A stretch of 64,000 bases of DNA from Porphyrobacter sp. LM 6 (GTDB lineage Bacteria; Pseudomonadota; Alphaproteobacteria; Sphingomonadales; Sphingomonadaceae), in assembly GCF_001720465.1 (NCBI RefSeq), contig NZ_CP017113.1:1364001-1428000 (forward strand). Direction: 5' to 3'. Below, piece by piece: positions 25,361 to 33,813 of the stretch (position 1 is its first letter; every line of letters starts with the position of its first letter). The notes under the pieces are model-generated. The model was not told the origin of the DNA, made no database searches, and saw only the letters and a list, made by a program, of their open reading frames with translations. The translations under genes and the position numbers were made by a program.

Positions 25361-26670
25361 CCCCGCTCCCGTCGCAGCTTGTCCCAGTATTCGAGGCGCT
25401 TTTTCACCTCGCGTTCGAATCCGCGTTCGACCGGGGCGTAGAATTGCTCTGCGGCCATGCCTTCGGGCCAGTAATTGTCGCCGGAGAAACCCTCGGTCGC
25501 GTCGTGATCATAGGTGTAGCCCGCGCCGTAACCGATGTCCTTCATCAGCTTGGTCGGCGCGTTGAGGATGTTGGTGGGCGGGGCGAGGCTGCCGGTCTCC
25601 TTCGCGGCCTTCCATGCGGCCTTCTGCGCCATGTAGACCGCGTTCGATTTGGGGGCGGTGGCGAGGTAGAGGCAGGCCTGCACCAGCGCCAGCTCGCCCT
25701 CGGGGCTGCCGAGGAAGCGGTAGGCCTCCATCGCTGCCATGCATTGCGGGAGCGCCTGTGGATCGGCCATGCCGATGTCCTCCACCGCCATCCGCACCAG
25801 CCGCCGGGCAAGAAAAAGCGGTTCCTCTCCCGCCACCAGCATCCGCGCGAGCCAATAAAGCGCCGCTTGCGGATCAGAACCGCGTACGGACTTATGGAGC
25901 GCGCTGATGAGGTTGTAATGCCCGTCGCGGTCCTTGTCGTAGACAGCGACGCGGCGTTGCAGGAAGCTGCCGAGGCCTGCGGGATCGAGCGGTTCTGTCA
26001 GGCCTGCGGCATAGAGTGTTTCGGCCTGACCGAGCAGGAAGCGCCCGTCGCCATCAGCCTGCGCGATCAACGCCGCGCGCGCCTCGGGCGTAACGGGAAG
26101 CGGGCCTTCGAGGCCCTCCGCCTTGTCGAGCAGCGCCGCCAGCGCCGTCTCGTCCAGCCGGTTCAGCACCAGCACCTGCGCGCGGCTGAGGAGCGCGGCG
26201 TTCAAGGCAAAGCTCGGGTTTTCGGTCGTTGCGCCGATCAGCGTCACCACTCCGCGCTCGACGAAGGGCAGGAAGCCGTCCTGCTGGGCGCGGTTGAAGC
26301 GGTGGATTTCGTCCACGAACAGCAGCGTCTTGACCCCCGCCTTGGCCATTTTCTCGGCCTCGGCAAAGGCCTGCTTCAAGTCCGCCACACCCGAAAACAC
26401 CGCGCTGATCGCGGCGTAGCGCATGCCCACGGCATCGGCGAGCAAGCGGGCAATGCTGGTCTTGCCGGTGCCCGGCGGCCCCCACAGGATCATGCTGGCA
26501 AGGCGGCCCGCCGCCACCATCCGCCCGATCGCGCCTTCCGGCCCGGTCAGGTGCTCCTGCCCGACCACCTCGGATAGGCTCTGCGGACGCAGCCGGTCGG
26601 CCAGCGGCGCATCGGCGTCCGGCGCGCTCGCACGGGGCAGGGGTGCATCTTGTCCGAACAGATCAGTCAT
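25357..26670 (-). CDS. rarA: Replication-associated recombination protein A (AAA ATPase)
   Basis: A 437-residue member of the RarA/MgsA/WRNIP1 family, a DnaX-like AAA+ ATPase acting at stalled replication forks. The Walker A motif is GPPGTGKTSIARLLAD (near residue 64), the Walker B/DEXH region is LLFVDEIHRFNRAQQDGFLP (near 117) and sensor 1 is GATTENPSFALN. The C-terminal tetramerisation domain (MAC-type) includes KSVRGSDPQAALYWLARML and YWPEGM near the end. The start at 26670 is set by conservation. It is divergent from the PadR regulator and coupled to the downstream DUF429 gene. Confidence 0.95.
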   Translation of the reverse strand: MTDLFGQDAPLPRASAPDADAPLADRLRPQSLSEVVGQEHLTGPEGAIGRMVAAGRLASMILWGPPGTGKTSIARLLADAVGMRYAAISAVFSGVADLKQAFAEAEKMAKAGVKTLLFVDEIHRFNRAQQDGFLPFVERGVVTLIGATTENPSFALNAALLSRAQVLVLNRLDETALAALLDKAEGLEGPLPVTPEARAALIAQADGDGRFLLGQAETLYAAGLTEPLDPAGLGSFLQRRVAVYDKDRDGHYNLISALHKSVRGSDPQAALYWLARMLVAGEEPLFLARRLVRMAVEDIGMADPQALPQCMAAMEAYRFLGSPEGELALVQACLYLATAPKSNAVYMAQKAAWKAAKETGSLAPPTNILNAPTKLMKDIGYGAGYTYDHDATEGFSGDNYWPEGMAAEQFYAPVERGFEREVKKRLEYWDKLRRERG

Positions 26671-26742
26671 TCATCGGGCGTGATAGGCAAGTCATCGGAA
26701 AAGGGAACCGCCAAGCGCTCGACCCCTTGTTACGATAGGTCT

Positions 26743-26763
26743 AAGATATATCTTGGATGTATC
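26743..26763. promoter_or_regulatory. Candidate PadR operator
   Basis: AAGATATATCTT (26743-26754) is a perfect 12-bp palindrome. Its core GATATATC recurs as GATGTATC one helical turn downstream (26756-26763). YqjI-like PadR proteins bind ATATATC-type dyads in their own promoters, so autoregulation of the gene starting at 26789 is likely. Confidence 0.55.
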
Positions 26764-26788
26764 GCAAGTGTTGTGAGGAGGATTGGAT

Positions 26789-27451
26789 ATGAGCTGGAAC
26801 CGGTATGGTCGCGGCGGCGGTTGGGAAAAGCTGGCTGAAGCTATGGCGACGATGGCCATGAACGGGAACGTCAATTTCGGCGGCCCGAACTGGAAGATGC
26901 GCGCGCGTTTCGACGATGATTTTCCGCGCGGCCCCGAAGCTGAGGGCGAAGAACGCGGCGGTGAAGGCTTCCGTGGTCGGCGCGGCCGTCGCGGCCGGAT
27001 GTTCGGCCAGGGCGAACTGCGCCTCGCGCTGCTGGCGCTGATCGCCGAGAACCCCTCGCACGGCTATGAACTGATCAAGGCAATCGAGGAAATGACCGGC
27101 GGCGATTACGCCCCCAGCCCGGGTGCGGTCTATCCGACGCTGCAATTGCTCGAAGACGAGGGCTCGATCGAGGAGGCGCAGGCCGAAGGCGCGAAGAAGC
27201 CCTTTGCCGCGACCGCGCAGGGTCTCGAAGAGCTTGAAGACCGCAAGGACGAGGTCAAGGAGCTGATGCGCCGCCTCGGTCGTCACGCCGAACGCACCAC
27301 CACCGTCCGCTCGCATGATGTGTTCCGGGCGATGGGCAACCTCGGCTCGGTGCTCAAGAACCGCGCCAAGGCGGGCAAGCTCGACGAGGCGACCATCAAC
27401 GAGATCGTCGACATGATCGACGAGATGGCCAAGCGCATCGAGCGGCTGTAA
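26789..27451 (+). CDS. PadR-family transcriptional regulator (YqjI-like)
   Basis: A 220-residue regulator. An unusual Gly/Arg-rich N-terminal extension of about 72 residues (GRRGRRGRMFGQGELRL) leads into a winged-helix PadR domain with LLALIAENPSHGYELIKAIE and PSPGAVYPTLQLLEDEG. A C-terminal helix provides dimerisation (about 150-215). The overall plan matches YqjI of enterobacteria, but the extension here lacks the His/Cys residues that bind metal in that protein, so the ligand is probably different. The ATG at 26789 is favoured by GAGGAGG 7 nt upstream; a TTG two codons earlier is possible. The dyad upstream suggests self-repression. Confidence 0.88.
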   Translation: MSWNRYGRGGGWEKLAEAMATMAMNGNVNFGGPNWKMRARFDDDFPRGPEAEGEERGGEGFRGRRGRRGRMFGQGELRLALLALIAENPSHGYELIKAIEEMTGGDYAPSPGAVYPTLQLLEDEGSIEEAQAEGAKKPFAATAQGLEELEDRKDEVKELMRRLGRHAERTTTVRSHDVFRAMGNLGSVLKNRAKAGKLDEATINEIVDMIDEMAKRIERL

Positions 27452-27487
27452 CCGCCCCCGATTGCCGCTGACGCCGATGAGGCGTAT

Positions 27488-27523
27488 CCCTTCCCCTTCC
27501 GGGTCGCACCGGATGGGGAGGGG
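27488..27523 (+). promoter_or_regulatory. Stable hairpin covering a ribosome-binding site
   Basis: Positions 27488-27502 pair with 27509-27523 around a 6-nt loop, 15 positions with one T-T mismatch and one G-T wobble. The 3' arm contains GGGGAGGGG, the ribosome-binding site of the gene starting at 27530. The structure could act as a terminator for the padR transcript or hold back translation of the next gene; no T run follows, which argues against plain termination. Confidence 0.5.
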
Positions 27524-27529
27524 AAGCCC

Positions 27530-27967
27530 ATGACGACAATCACCGAAGGCCGGATGCACACGCCGGTCCACCTCTGGCTGGTCGGCATCGCCACGCTGCT
27601 GTTCAATGCGATGGGGATCATCAGCTATCTGACCGCCAAGCTCGGCTACATGGCCGAGGCGGGCATGACACCCGATCAGATCGCCTTCATGGAAAGCTAT
27701 CCGGCCTGGGCCTCGGCGGTCTGGGCGATGGGCGTCTGGGGCGCGTTCGCCGGATCGGTGCTGTTGCTGCTGCGTTCGAAATCGGCGGTGACCGCGATGG
27801 TGGTTGCGCTGATCGGCCTGATCGGTGTGACCATAGCCGAGAACGTCGTGCTGGATGTGCCCGCCGATATGGCAACACCGCTCGGGCTCAAGGCCGCGAT
27901 CTGGATTTCGACGCTGTTCCTGCTGTTCTACACGCGCCGCATGGCGGCAGCCGGAGTGCTGCGCTGA
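27530..27967 (+). CDS. Small four-helix membrane protein, unknown function
   Basis: A 145-residue integral membrane protein. Hydrophobic segments lie at about residues 12-33 (LWLVGIATLLFNAMGIISYL), 60-82, 88-105 and 117-135, so four transmembrane helices are expected. The loop between helices 1 and 2 has YMAEAGMTPDQIAFMESYP, a pattern I associate with uncharacterised sphingomonad membrane proteins. No enzyme motif is visible. It follows the padR gene on the same strand; PadR regulators often control adjacent membrane proteins, so it may be a target. Its stop abuts the stop of the convergent glycosyltransferase. Confidence 0.7.
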   Translation: MTTITEGRMHTPVHLWLVGIATLLFNAMGIISYLTAKLGYMAEAGMTPDQIAFMESYPAWASAVWAMGVWGAFAGSVLLLLRSKSAVTAMVVALIGLIGVTIAENVVLDVPADMATPLGLKAAIWISTLFLLFYTRRMAAAGVLR

Positions 27968-29137
27968 TTACTTCGCGCGGTTCCCGACCAGCCTGATGTA
28001 GGTCTCGGCGACGACCGCGTTGATCGCCTCCCAGCTGTATTCGCAGGCGCGGGCCTCTCCGGCAGCGCCGTGATCGGCGCGCAGGGCGGCATCGCTGCAA
28101 TAGGGCGCGAGGGCTTCGGCGAAGGCGGCGGCATCGGTCTGCTTGCTGCCCGAAGGTGCTACCAGCCGGCCGGTAATCCCGTCGGCGACGAGGCTGGCAC
28201 TGCCGGTCGCTCCGGCGGCCACCACCGGCAGTCCGCTGGCCATTGCTTCGAGCGTGACGTTGCCGAAAGTCTCGGTCACGCTGGGGTTGAAGAACACATC
28301 GCCGCTGGCGAGCGCCTGGCCGAGGGCATCGCCGGTCTTGAACCCGGCAAAGATTGCGTCTGGCAGGTTCGCCTCGAACCACGGGCGGGCCGGGCCATCG
28401 CCGATCACCAGCACCTTGTGCCGCGCGCCGCGCGTCCGCAGGCGGGCGATGGTTTCGGCAAAGACGTCGAGCCCCTTTTCCATCACCAGCCGGCCAAGGA
28501 ACACGATCGCGACATCATCGTCGGCCAGCCCGATTTCGCGCCGCCACGCCATGTCGCGGCGCGCGGAGGAAAAGATCGTGCGATCAACACCGCGGCTCCA
28601 CAGACCGATATCCTCGTGCATGCCCATCGCGCGCAGCTCGTCGATCATCGACTGCGAGGGCGCGACGAGAGCATCGCAGCGGTTGTAGAAGCGCCGCAGC
28701 ATCGACACGATGAGCGGCTCAAGGAACGCCATGTTGTAATAGCGCGGATAGGTCTCGAACCGGGTGTGGACCGAGGCGAGCACCGGAATGTCGTGCGTCT
28801 GCGCCCAGCGCAGCGCCGCATGGGCGGCCGGATCGGGCGAAGAGAGGTGGACGACATTGGGCGCGAAGGCGGCCAGATCGCGCTTCACCTCTGCGCCCAG
28901 ATGGGTCGGCATCCGGTATTCACCGCGGCCCTTGACCGGCATCGGCACATTGGGAACCCCGACGAGATCGCCGGTCGGCGGGAAGTCCGGATTGGCGACC
29001 TTCGGAGAATAGACGCGCACCTTCGCGCCCTTTGAGAGCAGCGAACCGACAAGGCGATTGAGGGCCTGATTGGCCCCGTCGCGGGTGTAGTTGTAGTTGC
29101 CGCTGAACAGGGCAATGCGAAGATCGGAGACGTCCAT
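27968..29137 (-). CDS. Glycosyltransferase family 4
   Basis: A 389-residue GT-B fold transferase. The N-terminal acceptor domain begins IALFSGNYNYTRDGANQALN. The donor domain has VFLGRLVMEKGLDVFAETI near residue 218, VLVIGDGPARPWFE and the EX7E motif in NPSVTETFGNVTLEAMASG near 290. Proteins of this type transfer mannose or other hexoses to lipids; the closest resemblance by eye is to GDP-mannose-dependent and sulfoquinovosyl-type lipid glycosyltransferases, but the donor and acceptor are not decided by sequence alone. It stands alone, divergent from serC. Confidence 0.88.
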   Translation of the reverse strand: MDVSDLRIALFSGNYNYTRDGANQALNRLVGSLLSKGAKVRVYSPKVANPDFPPTGDLVGVPNVPMPVKGRGEYRMPTHLGAEVKRDLAAFAPNVVHLSSPDPAAHAALRWAQTHDIPVLASVHTRFETYPRYYNMAFLEPLIVSMLRRFYNRCDALVAPSQSMIDELRAMGMHEDIGLWSRGVDRTIFSSARRDMAWRREIGLADDDVAIVFLGRLVMEKGLDVFAETIARLRTRGARHKVLVIGDGPARPWFEANLPDAIFAGFKTGDALGQALASGDVFFNPSVTETFGNVTLEAMASGLPVVAAGATGSASLVADGITGRLVAPSGSKQTDAAAFAEALAPYCSDAALRADHGAAGEARACEYSWEAINAVVAETYIRLVGNRAK

Positions 29138-29323
29138 GGAGCGGCCCGTTTAGTAACATTCGTTTCGCTTGGCGAGGGGTCTGGGGGCGCAAACTGATCG
29201 TTGCTGCGGGTCAATCGGTCGCATCCGCGATATTTCACGTTGACTCTTTGCCGCGCAACTCTAGTGCCGCCCACGGGCCACGCGGTCCCAACGCCGCGCG
29301 AGCTCTCTGCAAGGAGAGAATAC

Positions 29324-30502
29324 ATGACTGAGTATGCACGCGGGCTCGCACACGAGCCGACGCTTAAGCCTGAGCGCCCCTTCTTTTCCTCGGGCCCCAC
29401 GGCAAAATTCCCCGGCTGGTCGCTGGACAAGCTCAAGACAGAATCGCTCGGTCGTTCGCACCGTTCGGCGCTGGGCAAGGCGCGTCTCAAATACGCGATC
29501 GATCTGAGCCGCGAACTGCTCGGCATTCCTGACGATTATCTGGTCGGCATCATGCCCGCGTCGGACACCGGCGCGATTGAAGCCGCCATGTGGTCGATGC
29601 TCGATCCCGCGCGCCCGGTGACGGTCGCGGCGTGGGAAAGCTTCGGCAATATCTGGATCCAGGACGCGGTGAAGCAGCTCAAGCTGCCGAACCTCCAGGT
29701 GCTGACCGCCGATTACGGCGAGATCCCCGATCTCACCACCATTCCCCAGCGCAACGACGTGGTGTTCACCTGGAACGGCACGACTTCGGGCGCGATGATC
29801 CCCAACACCGACTGGCTCGAGCCGGGCCGTGAAGGGATCACCATCAACGACGCCACCAGCGCCATCTTCGCGCAGGAAATGGACTGGTCGAAGCTCGATG
29901 CCACCACCTATTCGTGGCAGAAGGTGATGGGTTCGGAAGCCCAGCACGGGATGCTGATCCTCAGCCCCAAGGCGGTCGCGCGGATCGAAAGCTACGATCC
30001 GGCATGGCCGCTGCCCAAGCTGTTCCGCATGAAGAAGGGCAACAAGATCAACGCCGGCATCTTTGCGGGCGAAACGATCAACACCCCTTCGATGCTGGCC
30101 ACCGAAGATTACATCGCGGCGCTGGAATGGGCCAAAAGCATCGGCGGGCGCAAGGCGCTGGTCGAGCGTGCCAATGCGAACGCCAAGATCGTCAAGGACT
30201 GGATCGAGGCCACCCCGTGGCTGCGCAACATGGTGCCCAACCCGGCCCAGCAGACCAATACCGGCGTCTGCATGGTGTTCCAGGGCGACTGGTACGACAG
30301 CCTCTCGGCCGAAGATAAGGCCGCCGTGCCGAAGAAGATCGTCAAGCTGCTCGAAGAGCGCAACGTCGGCTACGACTTCAACGGCTACCGCGATGCGCCG
30401 CCGAGCTTGCGCATCTGGTGCGGCTCGACCGTCGAGCAGGAGGACGTGAAGCGTCTGCTGCCGTGGATCGAGTGGGCCTACGAGAAGGTCAAGAACGGCT
30501 GA
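29324..30502 (+). CDS. serC: Phosphoserine aminotransferase
   Basis: A 392-residue PLP enzyme that makes 3-phosphoserine from 3-phosphohydroxypyruvate and glutamate. It is the alphaproteobacterial form, with FSSGPTAKFPGWS at the N terminus, ASDTGAIEAAMWSML near 80, TWNGTTSGAMIP near 150 and the PLP lysine in TYSWQKVMGSE near 195. The ATG at 29324 follows AAGGAGAG (29311-29318). A longer reading from 29201 would add an unconserved N terminus. A TTGACT box at 29240-29245 lies in the upstream region. serA follows after 103 nt that hold a repeat element. Confidence 0.93.
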   Translation: MTEYARGLAHEPTLKPERPFFSSGPTAKFPGWSLDKLKTESLGRSHRSALGKARLKYAIDLSRELLGIPDDYLVGIMPASDTGAIEAAMWSMLDPARPVTVAAWESFGNIWIQDAVKQLKLPNLQVLTADYGEIPDLTTIPQRNDVVFTWNGTTSGAMIPNTDWLEPGREGITINDATSAIFAQEMDWSKLDATTYSWQKVMGSEAQHGMLILSPKAVARIESYDPAWPLPKLFRMKKGNKINAGIFAGETINTPSMLATEDYIAALEWAKSIGGRKALVERANANAKIVKDWIEATPWLRNMVPNPAQQTNTGVCMVFQGDWYDSLSAEDKAAVPKKIVKLLEERNVGYDFNGYRDAPPSLRIWCGSTVEQEDVKRLLPWIEWAYEKVKNG

Positions 30503-30519
30503 TTGCCGCCGCGATGTGC

Positions 30520-30589
30520 GCTCCTGCGAAAGCAGGAGCCCATTGCCCACGGTCCCCCCCTTTTTCTGGGCTCCTGCTGTTGCAGGAGC
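30520..30589. repeat. Paired REP-like hairpins between serC and serA
   Basis: GCTCCTGC-GAAA-GCAGGAGC (30520-30539) and GCTCCTGC-TGTT-GCAGGAGC (30570-30589) are two perfect 8-bp hairpins with identical arms, 30 bp apart and separated by a C/T-rich stretch. This has the look of a dispersed intergenic palindromic element rather than a single terminator. Confidence 0.7.
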
Positions 30590-30605
30590 GCGCAAGGAAT
30601 TCCCC

Positions 30606-32192
30606 ATGACGAAGCCCAAAGTTCTCATTTCCGACAAGATGGATCCCAACGCCGCCCGCATTTTCGAAGAGCGTGGCTGCGATGTCGATGTGATCACCGG
30701 CGAAACGCCTGAACAGCTGATCGCGCGCATCGGCGAATATGATGGCCTCGCCATCCGCTCCTCGACCAAGGTGACCAAGGCGATCCTCGATGCCGCCACC
30801 AACCTCAAGGTCATCGGCCGCGCCGGTATCGGCGTCGATAACGTCGACATCCCCTACGCCTCTTCGAAGGGCGTGGTGGTGATGAACACCCCGTTCGGCA
30901 ACTCGATCACCACCGCCGAACACGCCATTGCGCTGATGTTCGCGCTCGCCCGCCAGATCCCCGAAGCCAACGCGCAGACCCAGGCCGGCAAGTGGCCCAA
31001 GAGCGGGTTCATGGGTGTCGAACTGACCGGCAAGACGCTCGGCCTGATCGGCGCCGGCAACATCGGCTCGATCGTCGCCAGCCGCGCGCTCGGCCTCAAG
31101 ATGAAGGTGATCGCCTATGATCCCTTCCTCACCGAAGACCGCGCCATCGAACTCGGCATCGAAAAGGTCGATCTCGACACGCTGCTGAGCCGCGCCGATT
31201 TCGTTACGCTGCACACCCCGCTGACCGAGGAGACCCGCAACATCCTCAGCCGCGAACGGCTTGAGAATGCCAAGAAGGGCATCCGCATCATCAACTGCGC
31301 GCGCGGCGGGTTGATTGACGAGGCGGCGCTCAAGGACTGCCTCGAAAGCGGTCAGGTGGCAGGCGCGGCGCTCGACGTGTTCGAAACCGAACCGCCGGCT
31401 GCCGACCACCCGCTGTTCGGTGCGCCGAACTTCATCTGCACCCCGCACCTTGGCGCCTCGACCACCGAAGCGCAGGTCAATGTGGCGCTTCAGGTCGCCG
31501 AGCAGCTGGCCGATTACCTCGTCAATGGCGGGGTCACCAACGCGCTCAACGTGCCTTCGCTGTCGGCCGAGGAAGCCCCCAAGCTCAAGCCCTACATGGC
31601 GCTCGCCGAAAAGCTCGGCAGCCTTGTCGGCCAGCTCGCACATGGCAACCTCACCAAGATCAGCATCGAGCGCGAAGGCGCGGCGGCTGAACTCAACGGC
31701 AAGCCGATCACTGCGGCGGTGCTGGCGGGCTTCATGCGCCGCTATTCGGACACGGTGAACATGGTCAACGCGCCGTTCCTCGCCAAGGAGCGCGGGCTTG
31801 ATGTCAGCGAAATCCGGCATGACCGCGATGGCCCGTTCAACACGCTGGTGCGCGTGACGGTGGAAACCGCCGCGGGGCCGCGTTCGGTGGCCGGCACGCT
31901 GTTCGGTACCGAAGCGCCGCGTCTCGTCGAAATCTTCGGCATCGGGATCGAAGCCGAACTGGCCGGGCACATGCTCTACATCGTCAACGACGACAAGCCG
32001 GGGTTCATCGGCCGCATCGGCACGCTGCTGGGCAGCCACGGGATCAACATCGGCACCTTCAACCTCGGCCGCCGCGAAGCGGGCGGGGAAGCGGTGCTGC
32101 TGCTGAGCCTCGACGATGCCCTGACCCCCGAAGTCATCGCCGAGGCCGAGAAGGTCGAAGGCGTGAAGATGGTCAAGGCGCTGTCGTTCTGA
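30606..32192 (+). CDS. serA: D-3-phosphoglycerate dehydrogenase
   Basis: A 528-residue enzyme oxidising 3-phosphoglycerate with NAD to start serine synthesis. The substrate domain is split by the NAD domain with GAGNIGSIVASRALGLKM near 146; catalytic residues lie in NCARGGLIDEAAL (Arg) and CTPHLGAST (His). An intervening ASB domain (about 320-440) and a C-terminal ACT domain (YIVNDDKPGFIGRIGTLLGS, about 455-528) make it the long, serine-regulated type. The ATG at 30606 has AAGGAA upstream; an alternative frame extension to 30516 runs through the repeat and was rejected. Confidence 0.96.
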   Translation: MTKPKVLISDKMDPNAARIFEERGCDVDVITGETPEQLIARIGEYDGLAIRSSTKVTKAILDAATNLKVIGRAGIGVDNVDIPYASSKGVVVMNTPFGNSITTAEHAIALMFALARQIPEANAQTQAGKWPKSGFMGVELTGKTLGLIGAGNIGSIVASRALGLKMKVIAYDPFLTEDRAIELGIEKVDLDTLLSRADFVTLHTPLTEETRNILSRERLENAKKGIRIINCARGGLIDEAALKDCLESGQVAGAALDVFETEPPAADHPLFGAPNFICTPHLGASTTEAQVNVALQVAEQLADYLVNGGVTNALNVPSLSAEEAPKLKPYMALAEKLGSLVGQLAHGNLTKISIEREGAAAELNGKPITAAVLAGFMRRYSDTVNMVNAPFLAKERGLDVSEIRHDRDGPFNTLVRVTVETAAGPRSVAGTLFGTEAPRLVEIFGIGIEAELAGHMLYIVNDDKPGFIGRIGTLLGSHGINIGTFNLGRREAGGEAVLLLSLDDALTPEVIAEAEKVEGVKMVKALSF

Positions 32193-32201
32193 TCGAGATG
32201 G

Positions 32202-32285
32202 CGTCGCCCCGGGCTTGACCCGGGGCCGCTGTCGGGTCAGTCGGGTGCCAGACGATAGCGATCCCGGGTCACGCCCGGGATGACG
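32202..32285. repeat. Inverted pair of CGTC-CCCGGG REP units
   Basis: The unit CGTCGCCCCGGGCTTGACCC (from 32202) is followed about 35 bp later by an inverted copy ending in GGGATGACG (32260-32285). Each unit is itself palindromic (CCCGGG...CCCGGG). Related units occur at 44914-45004 and 49864-49889. Confidence 0.7.
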
Positions 32286-32295
32286 TGTGAGTGAC

Positions 32296-33423
32296 ATGAC
32301 CAAACCCAACGATCTCCTTCCCGAAGGCCTTGAGGACCGCTTGCCGCTTGAAGCGGCGCGGATCACGGCGGCGATGCGCGCCTGTCTCGATGTGCTGGGT
32401 GCGCATGGCTATGACCGGGTGCGCCCGCCGCTGCTCGAGTTCGAAGCCTCGCTGGCCGGCCGGATGGCAGGCGCGGTCACGGGCGAAGGGCGGGCGATGT
32501 TCCGCTTTGTCGATCCGGCGTCGTTGCGCACGCTGGCGCTGCGTTCGGACATGACCCCCCAGATCGGGCGGATTGCTGCCACCAGCCTCGCCACCGCGCC
32601 GCGTCCGCTGCGGCTCGCCTATTGCGGCGATACGGTGGTGATCAAGGCCAGCCAGCTCGACCCTGCGCGCGAACGGCTGCAACTGGGCGCGGAGTTGATC
32701 GGCGCTGATAGCGTTGCGGCGGCAGGCGAGGCGGTGATGCTGGCGATCGAGGCGCTCAAGGCTGCGGGCCTGACCGGCATCTCGGTCGATTTCACGCTCC
32801 CCGATCTGGTCGATACGCTGGCAGAGAAAGCCTTCTCGCTTGATCCCGAACAGATCGAGGCGGTGCGGCGCGAGCTGGATACCAAGGATGCGGGCGGGCT
32901 GAAGGCGGCGGGCGGCGCGGCCTATCTGCCGTTGCTCTATGCCACCGGGCCGTTCGCGGCGGCACTCGCCGCGCTGCGCGATGTGGATGCGGGCGGGGCG
33001 CTCAAATCGCGGCTCGACGGGCTGGAGGCGATCGCAGCGCATATTGGTGATGCGGCGCGCATCACTCTCGACCCGACCGAGCGCCACGGGTTCGAATACC
33101 AGTCGTGGTTCGGCTTTACCCTTTATGCCGAAGGCCTTCGCCGTGCGGCGGGGCGGGGCGGCACCTACCGCATCGCGGGCAGTAACGAGCCTGCGACCGG
33201 CTTTACGCTTTACCTTGATCGCCTCGCCGATATTGCGCCGCAGCCGGAAGCAAAGCCGTTGATCTGGCTGCCGTTCGGCCATGACCGGACCGCTGCTGCG
33301 GCGCTGCGAGCGGGCGGTGCACGCACTCTCTCCCAGCTGGCCGAAGCCGAGGATCCCGCGATGCTGGGCTGCACGCATATCCTCACCGATGGCGGCCCCA
33401 CAGAGCTAGAGCCGGGCGCGTGA
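32296..33423 (+). CDS. hisZ: ATP phosphoribosyltransferase regulatory subunit HisZ
   Basis: A 375-residue class II aminoacyl-tRNA-synthetase-like protein that activates the short form of HisG in histidine synthesis. It shows LLPEGLEDRLPLEA at the start and LRSDMTPQIGRIAAT near 90, the histidyl-tRNA-synthetase motif 2 region, but lacks the C-terminal anticodon domain. YRIAGSNEPATGFTLYLDRL is the motif 3 region. hisG itself is not nearby. GTG at 32287 is an alternative start three codons upstream. The TGA overlaps the GTG of the RidA gene. Confidence 0.88.
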   Translation: MTKPNDLLPEGLEDRLPLEAARITAAMRACLDVLGAHGYDRVRPPLLEFEASLAGRMAGAVTGEGRAMFRFVDPASLRTLALRSDMTPQIGRIAATSLATAPRPLRLAYCGDTVVIKASQLDPARERLQLGAELIGADSVAAAGEAVMLAIEALKAAGLTGISVDFTLPDLVDTLAEKAFSLDPEQIEAVRRELDTKDAGGLKAAGGAAYLPLLYATGPFAAALAALRDVDAGGALKSRLDGLEAIAAHIGDAARITLDPTERHGFEYQSWFGFTLYAEGLRRAAGRGGTYRIAGSNEPATGFTLYLDRLADIAPQPEAKPLIWLPFGHDRTAAAALRAGGARTLSQLAEAEDPAMLGCTHILTDGGPTELEPGA

Positions 33424-33809
33424 CCGACCTGATCAAGCCGATCACTCTGCCCGACGATCCTCTCGCGCCCTATTGCATCGCGCCCGCCTGGCAAGTCGGC
33501 GATCTGCTGTTCCTGTCAGGGCAGGCGAGCATCGGCGCGGATGGCAGCATCGTGGGGGAGGGCGATTTCGACGCCCAGCTCGCCCAGACCTTCGCCAATA
33601 TCGAGACCGTGCTCGCCGCGGCGGGCAGCGACCTGTCGAAGATCGTCAAGGTCACGATTTACCTCACCGACATGGGCAACTTCCCCAAGATCGTCGAGGC
33701 GAGGAAGCGCTGGTTCACACCGCCGTATCCGGCCGACACCACGCTGGAAGTGCGCAGCCTCGCGCTCCCCGAGCTCATGGTCGAGATTGACGTGATCGCA
33801 GCGGTTTAG
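33420..33809 (+). CDS. RidA/YjgF family protein
   Basis: A 129-residue RidA-superfamily protein that would hydrolyse reactive enamine/imine intermediates released by PLP enzymes. It has YCIAPAWQVGDLLFLSGQAS at about residues 18-37, QTFANIETVLAAAGSDLSKI near 60 and LPELMVEIDVIAAV at the end. The canonical C-terminal Arg (typically in the stretch before the terminal EIDxIA) is not evident here, so it may belong to a RidA side branch (Rid4-7) with unproved activity. GTG start overlaps the hisZ stop by 4 nt. Confidence 0.85.
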   Translation: MTDLIKPITLPDDPLAPYCIAPAWQVGDLLFLSGQASIGADGSIVGEGDFDAQLAQTFANIETVLAAAGSDLSKIVKVTIYLTDMGNFPKIVEARKRWFTPPYPADTTLEVRSLALPELMVEIDVIAAV

Positions 33810-33813
33810 GCCG

